From Elmis aenea (taxonomy: Eukaryota; Arthropoda; Insecta; Coleoptera; Elmidae), in contig OX393577.1 of the NCBI GenBank assembly GCA_947652605.1, positions 28,585,466 to 28,649,465 of the forward strand: a DNA stretch of 64,000 nucleotides, given 5' to 3'. Shown here piece after piece: positions 60,305 to 64,000 of the stretch (position 1 is its first letter; each line of letters starts with the position of its first letter). A program made the position numbers and the translations under genes. The notes beneath the pieces are model-generated. The model worked only from the letters and a program-made list of their open reading frames with translations. It was not told the origin of the DNA and ran no database searches.

Positions 60305-60880
60305 AGAAGAAGAAGAAGAAGAAGAAGAAGAAGAAGAAGAAGAAAAGGAAGAGGAAGAGGAAGAGGAAGAGGAAGAGGAAGAGGAAGAGGAAGAGGAAGA
60401 GGAAGAGGAAGAAGAAGAGGAAGAGGAAGAGGAAGAGGAAGAGGAAGAGGAAGAGGAAGAGGAAGAGGAAGAGGAAGAGGAAGAGGAAGAGGAAGAGGAA
60501 GAGGAAGAGGAAGAGGAAGAGGAAGAGGAAGAGGAAGAGGAAGAGGAAGAGGAAGAGGAAGAGGAAGAGGAAGAGGAAGAGGAAGAGGAAGAGGAAGAGG
60601 AAGAGGAAGAGGAAGAGGAAGAGGAAGAGGAAGAGGAAGAGGAAGAGGAAGAGGAAGAGGAAGAGGAAGAGGAAGAGGAAGAGGAAGAGGAAGAGGAAGA
60701 GGAAGAGGAAGAGGGAGGAAGAGGGAGGAAGAGGAAGAGCTGGAGCAGGAGCAAGAAGAAAAAGAGGAAAAGGAGGAAGAGAAAGAGGAGGAGGAAGAGA
60801 AAGAGGAGGAGGAAGAGAAAGAGGAGGAGGAAGAGAAAGAGGAGGAGGAAGAGAAAGAGGAGGAGGAAGAAGTAGAAGAT
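60158..60880. repeat. GAA / GAGGAA microsatellite, homopurine tract
   Basis: About 720 bp of GAA- and GAGGAA-type repeats. Positions 60271-60739 are an uninterrupted purine run of about 469 bases on the plus strand, mostly (GAGGAA)n from about 60350 to 60712. The right part turns into GAGGAGGAAGAGAAA units. Long minus-strand open frames of Leu-Pro or Ser repeats are translations of this tract and not genes. Confidence 0.95.
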
Positions 60881-63595
60881 ATTAAACGTACCAATTTTTA
60901 TAATGTGATTGTTAATAAATTATGTTTGAATTTTCTACAAATGAATATACAGAAATTGTCACACAAAGACGCAAAAATAACAAGTTTGAAAATACATCAA
61001 CCAAATTTTAAATCTTTTACTTTAATTTACATAAAAAAAAATTTAAAGTTTCTCCTTAAATGATTAAACAAATACTGTGTACCCATTACTATGGTCGTCT
61101 TAACTACTACGGTTTTCGCATGTTGGAACGTCTATGAGGTATACTCTATTATTTTTGAAATAGCGAATCTCTCCCATACACTTTGTCACGCTTAATTTAT
61201 TACATGAGTTGATTTATTGCCTTATTCTAGTCGACTTGTGTTGATCTAACAGTTGTTACAACTTCTCAAATACAGTATAATATTAGACACCAGGTGGTCT
61301 AGCTACTGGATAAAAGAATATATGAACAGCGCATGTTGAAATTTGACATTTTAATCGCCATAATATTATTACATGTGACATTTTACATTTCACAATTTTT
61401 CATCGAGCTCTTATATCGGGTATATAAGGGGTAAAAATGATATTTTTAGATCAACTACATACTATCAATTTTCTGAACGTTAATAGTAAGATAACAAATA
61501 AACAAAGAATTGGTTTGTCATAGAATAACTATGGATTTAAATTCCTTGCCAAACCTTTTAAAATACTCATAAAATTCATAAAATTAGCAAAGCATTTGAT
61601 TTTTTAGAATAAATATCAATCATTTATTACTTTTTGTTTCAATAAATTTTTTTCATAAATGTTTAGCTCAAGGCATTATATTGTGCCGTTTTACTTAACC
61701 TAATACAAAATTATGTCAAAAGCAGCCTCGTTATAATTTTTTCCATGTACAATATAAATGGGAACAAACTACTAGTATAATAAAATGGTTAAAAATTTCT
61801 TAATGTATAATTTTTTCATAACCATGCAACAGCGGCATCAATCAAAATTTAATTAAATTTTTAGATTAACCAACACAATCATGTACATTTATGCAAGAAC
61901 AACTAGATTAATTGCTATAAAAACAAAATTTAATATCTACAATTAACTCACATTAAAACGCATTTATGTCATTAATTACTTCTTATACTTTCTTAAAAAA
62001 TTTATAACACGATTTATAGAATATTTAACATCATTTGCTATCATGTAATAAATGTTGTCCAACATCGACCATATTTAAGTTTCGCTATATTTTTATTCCC
62101 AGAAACTAAAAGTATAAAATTATACAGGGTGCCCAAAAATCTAGGTTCAACAAGCGAGTCTAGATTCTCTTAAGAGCTTAAAATTTGGTTAAATTGGTGG
62201 AAATTAGAGTAATTTAAACTTGAAAAAAAAAATTCTGTAGCTCTCTTTTAAGCATGCTTTCTATGGCTACATTTACGCGCTGTTCTTGTAGAAACAATTA
62301 TTACTCGCGTAAATGGAGGAATTACTGTGTTTTGCATTAATCGATAAACAGAGATGGAAAAAATAATCAAAAATTAGAAAAATATTCATCATTACCTTGT
62401 AGATAAAGAAAATGCGATTTAATGAACGAAATAGACTCCGCTGCTAGATTTTAGCTGAATAAATTAACTATTGTAGTACTACCTGTTACTACCTTACAAA
62501 GGAAACGTATTGTGAAGAAGAAAAACGTTTAGAGACATGTATCCAACTCACAATCAGAAATGAAGAAATTGCAAGAAAATATTTTTTTAAGAGAAACATA
62601 ATCTTCACGTAATTTAAGTCGACTTTTTGTGCTTTTGTTTTTAAATAAGAGGCAAGAAAGAAAACCGGAACGGAACCCAATATATATTCGAAGACTTATT
62701 CTAACGCCTCTGTTTTAAACTAAACATTTATTGAATAATGCGTATTAGGTATACTAAAATAAAAACAATAACTGTCTAAAAATATCCGAATGGACGGCTA
62801 CCGTGCAGTCTTTAAACATTTTAGCACATATTATGAGAAAGCGCATGGGGCATAAAAATAACACAGAATGGGTTTTATGCGAGAAATAATGCTCATACTT
62901 TATACCTACTTATATATAGTTTATGCCTCATAATCCGGCTCAATAAATACCCAATCACAATATTGAATATTACGTACAACCCAGAGAACACATAAACACA
63001 CGTATTCATGATGAAACAGTAACAGTTTTAATGCATGCTGTTCCAATTAAATAAAATATATGACTGTCGTAACGGCCTGCAACTCGCACACTATATTCAG
63101 ATAATACTTTAGATAACAGTTTGAATACAATATTTTTTTAACTACCAACGAATCTGAATGCAATAAAAATTATTAAAACCTTAATAACATAACACTTACA
63201 CAAAGATCGTATTACTTAATTACACACATACACAACATTTATAAAGAATTGCTTTTACTAAGTCTAATAGATACCATTTATTTAAGCAGATCCAGTTTGA
63301 AAATATATAATGACTAAGTTAAGTTACATATTTTATAGAAACAGAGATTTTTTTTGCACACTTGATGTAAGTCAATATTTTAAATTCTAATATCTTCATT
63401 ACGATGCGATGGTTGACTTTTAAAAGAATACTCTTTTATAAAGTACTAAATAGTGATAATCATTTGGTAAGGCATCGTACAAATTCTGGAATAAGTCATA
63501 CAGTTGCGTTATTTTAAATGAAAATACAGATAACGTTTCCAACATGGGGATCTCGCTTATTACAAGAGATACAGGTTTGCTTAAATTAGATGAAT
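60881..63595. other. AT-rich stretch with one solo MITE end
   Basis: Near 62123, TA is followed by CAGGGTGCCCAAAAATCTAG, a Tc1/mariner-type MITE start with no matching right end. No gene was recognised elsewhere in the interval. Confidence 0.45.
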
Positions 63596-63607
63596 TATTT
63601 CTAAGTA

Positions 63608-63886
63608 CTAGCAGTTAGCCCGTCCTAGGACGGGATTGTCAAGTATGACATAAGTCAACCAGCGTTACAGATTACTATAATAACATTACAGATTACTATA
63701 ATAACATTACAGATTACTATAATAACATTACAGATTACTATAATAACATTACAGATTACTATAATAACATAACCTCATGATGATTGTCAAGTATGACATA
63801 AGTCAACCCGTAGCTATATTCATGCGTTACCGAGTCAGTCACAGAGTCACAGATAGATAGACAGAGTCAGGCTGGACTTTTATATA
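63608..63886 (+). mobile_element. SINE-like insertion with 12-bp target duplication
   Basis: A 279-bp insert lies between perfect copies of tatttctaagta (63596-63607 and 63887-63898). A long variable duplication and a tattttta-rich 3' end (cttttatatata) suggest target-primed reverse transcription, as for SINEs and truncated LINEs. It opens with a perfect 16-bp palindrome, cccgtcctaggacggg. It contains a 27-bp direct repeat (63634-63660 and 63782-63808) enclosing a tandem array. No tRNA-like promoter was seen. Confidence 0.65.
63665..63769 (+). repeat. Five exact 21-bp tandem units
   Basis: The unit ttacagattactataataac plus a is repeated five times without a mismatch. It lies between the two 27-bp direct repeats of the SINE-like insert. 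Perfect identity implies recent expansion. Confidence 0.95.
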
Positions 63887-64000
63887 TATTTCTAAGTATG
63901 AGAGGAGCTACAATACATTTTTAAAAGTATACAATTTCTCGTGATTCAGATGTTATAGCAAAAAATTATAAAAATGTTTATTTTTTCGCTTAGAGACTAA

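Noticed and set aside
60079..60894. 271-codon and 199-codon minus-strand frames of Leu-Pro and Ser repeats
   Set aside because: They are direct translations of the GAGGAA microsatellite and not genes.
63665..63769. Possible CRISPR-like array
   Set aside because: The 21-bp units are directly adjacent with no spacers. It is a tandem repeat in a eukaryotic SINE-like insert.

Overview
The window reads as animal, most probably insect, nuclear DNA: strongly AT-rich, no bacterial-style gene packing, and dominated by transposable-element families typical of arthropods (hAT, Tc1/mariner foldbacks ending CAGGGTG...CACCCTG at TA, a piggyBac-type TTAA element, pogo-like and APE-type LINE remnants). A beetle-like or similar insect genome is plausible, but the sequence alone does not fix the order. 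I could not identify any intact host protein-coding gene, tRNA or rRNA. The window looks like intergenic or long-intron DNA in which most recognisable structure is transposon debris.

Layout. 0-6.5 kb: one hAT MITE (607-1327), otherwise AT-rich DNA. 6.5-12.3 kb: three foldback elements with TA duplications, one nested in another. 17.3-22.1 kb: a hAT element with a transposase C-terminal remnant, a LINE endonuclease fragment on +, and a LINE reverse-transcriptase/C-terminal pseudogene on - that is split by a 382-bp MITE with an 8-bp target duplication. 23.1-24.6 kb: a pogo-like element with a PHD-like zinc-finger remnant and a nested piggyBac-type MITE. 27.0-28.8 kb: a hAT element of the GTF2IRD2-like transposase type, broken by stops and by a large inverted repeat. 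30.6-31.4 kb: a foldback. 34.7-35.7 kb: a second copy of the first hAT MITE family. 38.0-45.4 kb: hAT-like elements rich in CCGGTT motifs, two of them carrying TA foldbacks. The one at 43.5-45.4 kb contains a foldback inserted on the exact symmetry axis of another foldback. 47.9 kb: a small hAT MITE. 50.5-51.2 kb: a pogo-like end followed by a mariner fragment of the plant (Stowaway/DD39D) type. 55.0-55.8 kb: second copy of the 6.9 kb foldback. 59.9-60.9 kb: a probable LINE 3' end running into a 0.7 kb GAA/GAGGAA tract. 63.6-63.9 kb: a SINE-like insertion with a 12-bp target duplication and five 21-bp tandem units.

The elements do not work together as a pathway. What they give is a relative chronology: LINE before MITE; hAT before foldback A before foldback B; pogo before piggyBac. 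A few GC-richer islands (about 19.0, 26.4, 36.8, 42.0, 48.5, 53.0, 56.6 and 59.1 kb) contain short open frames that might be host exons or conserved non-coding DNA. I recognised none of their products.
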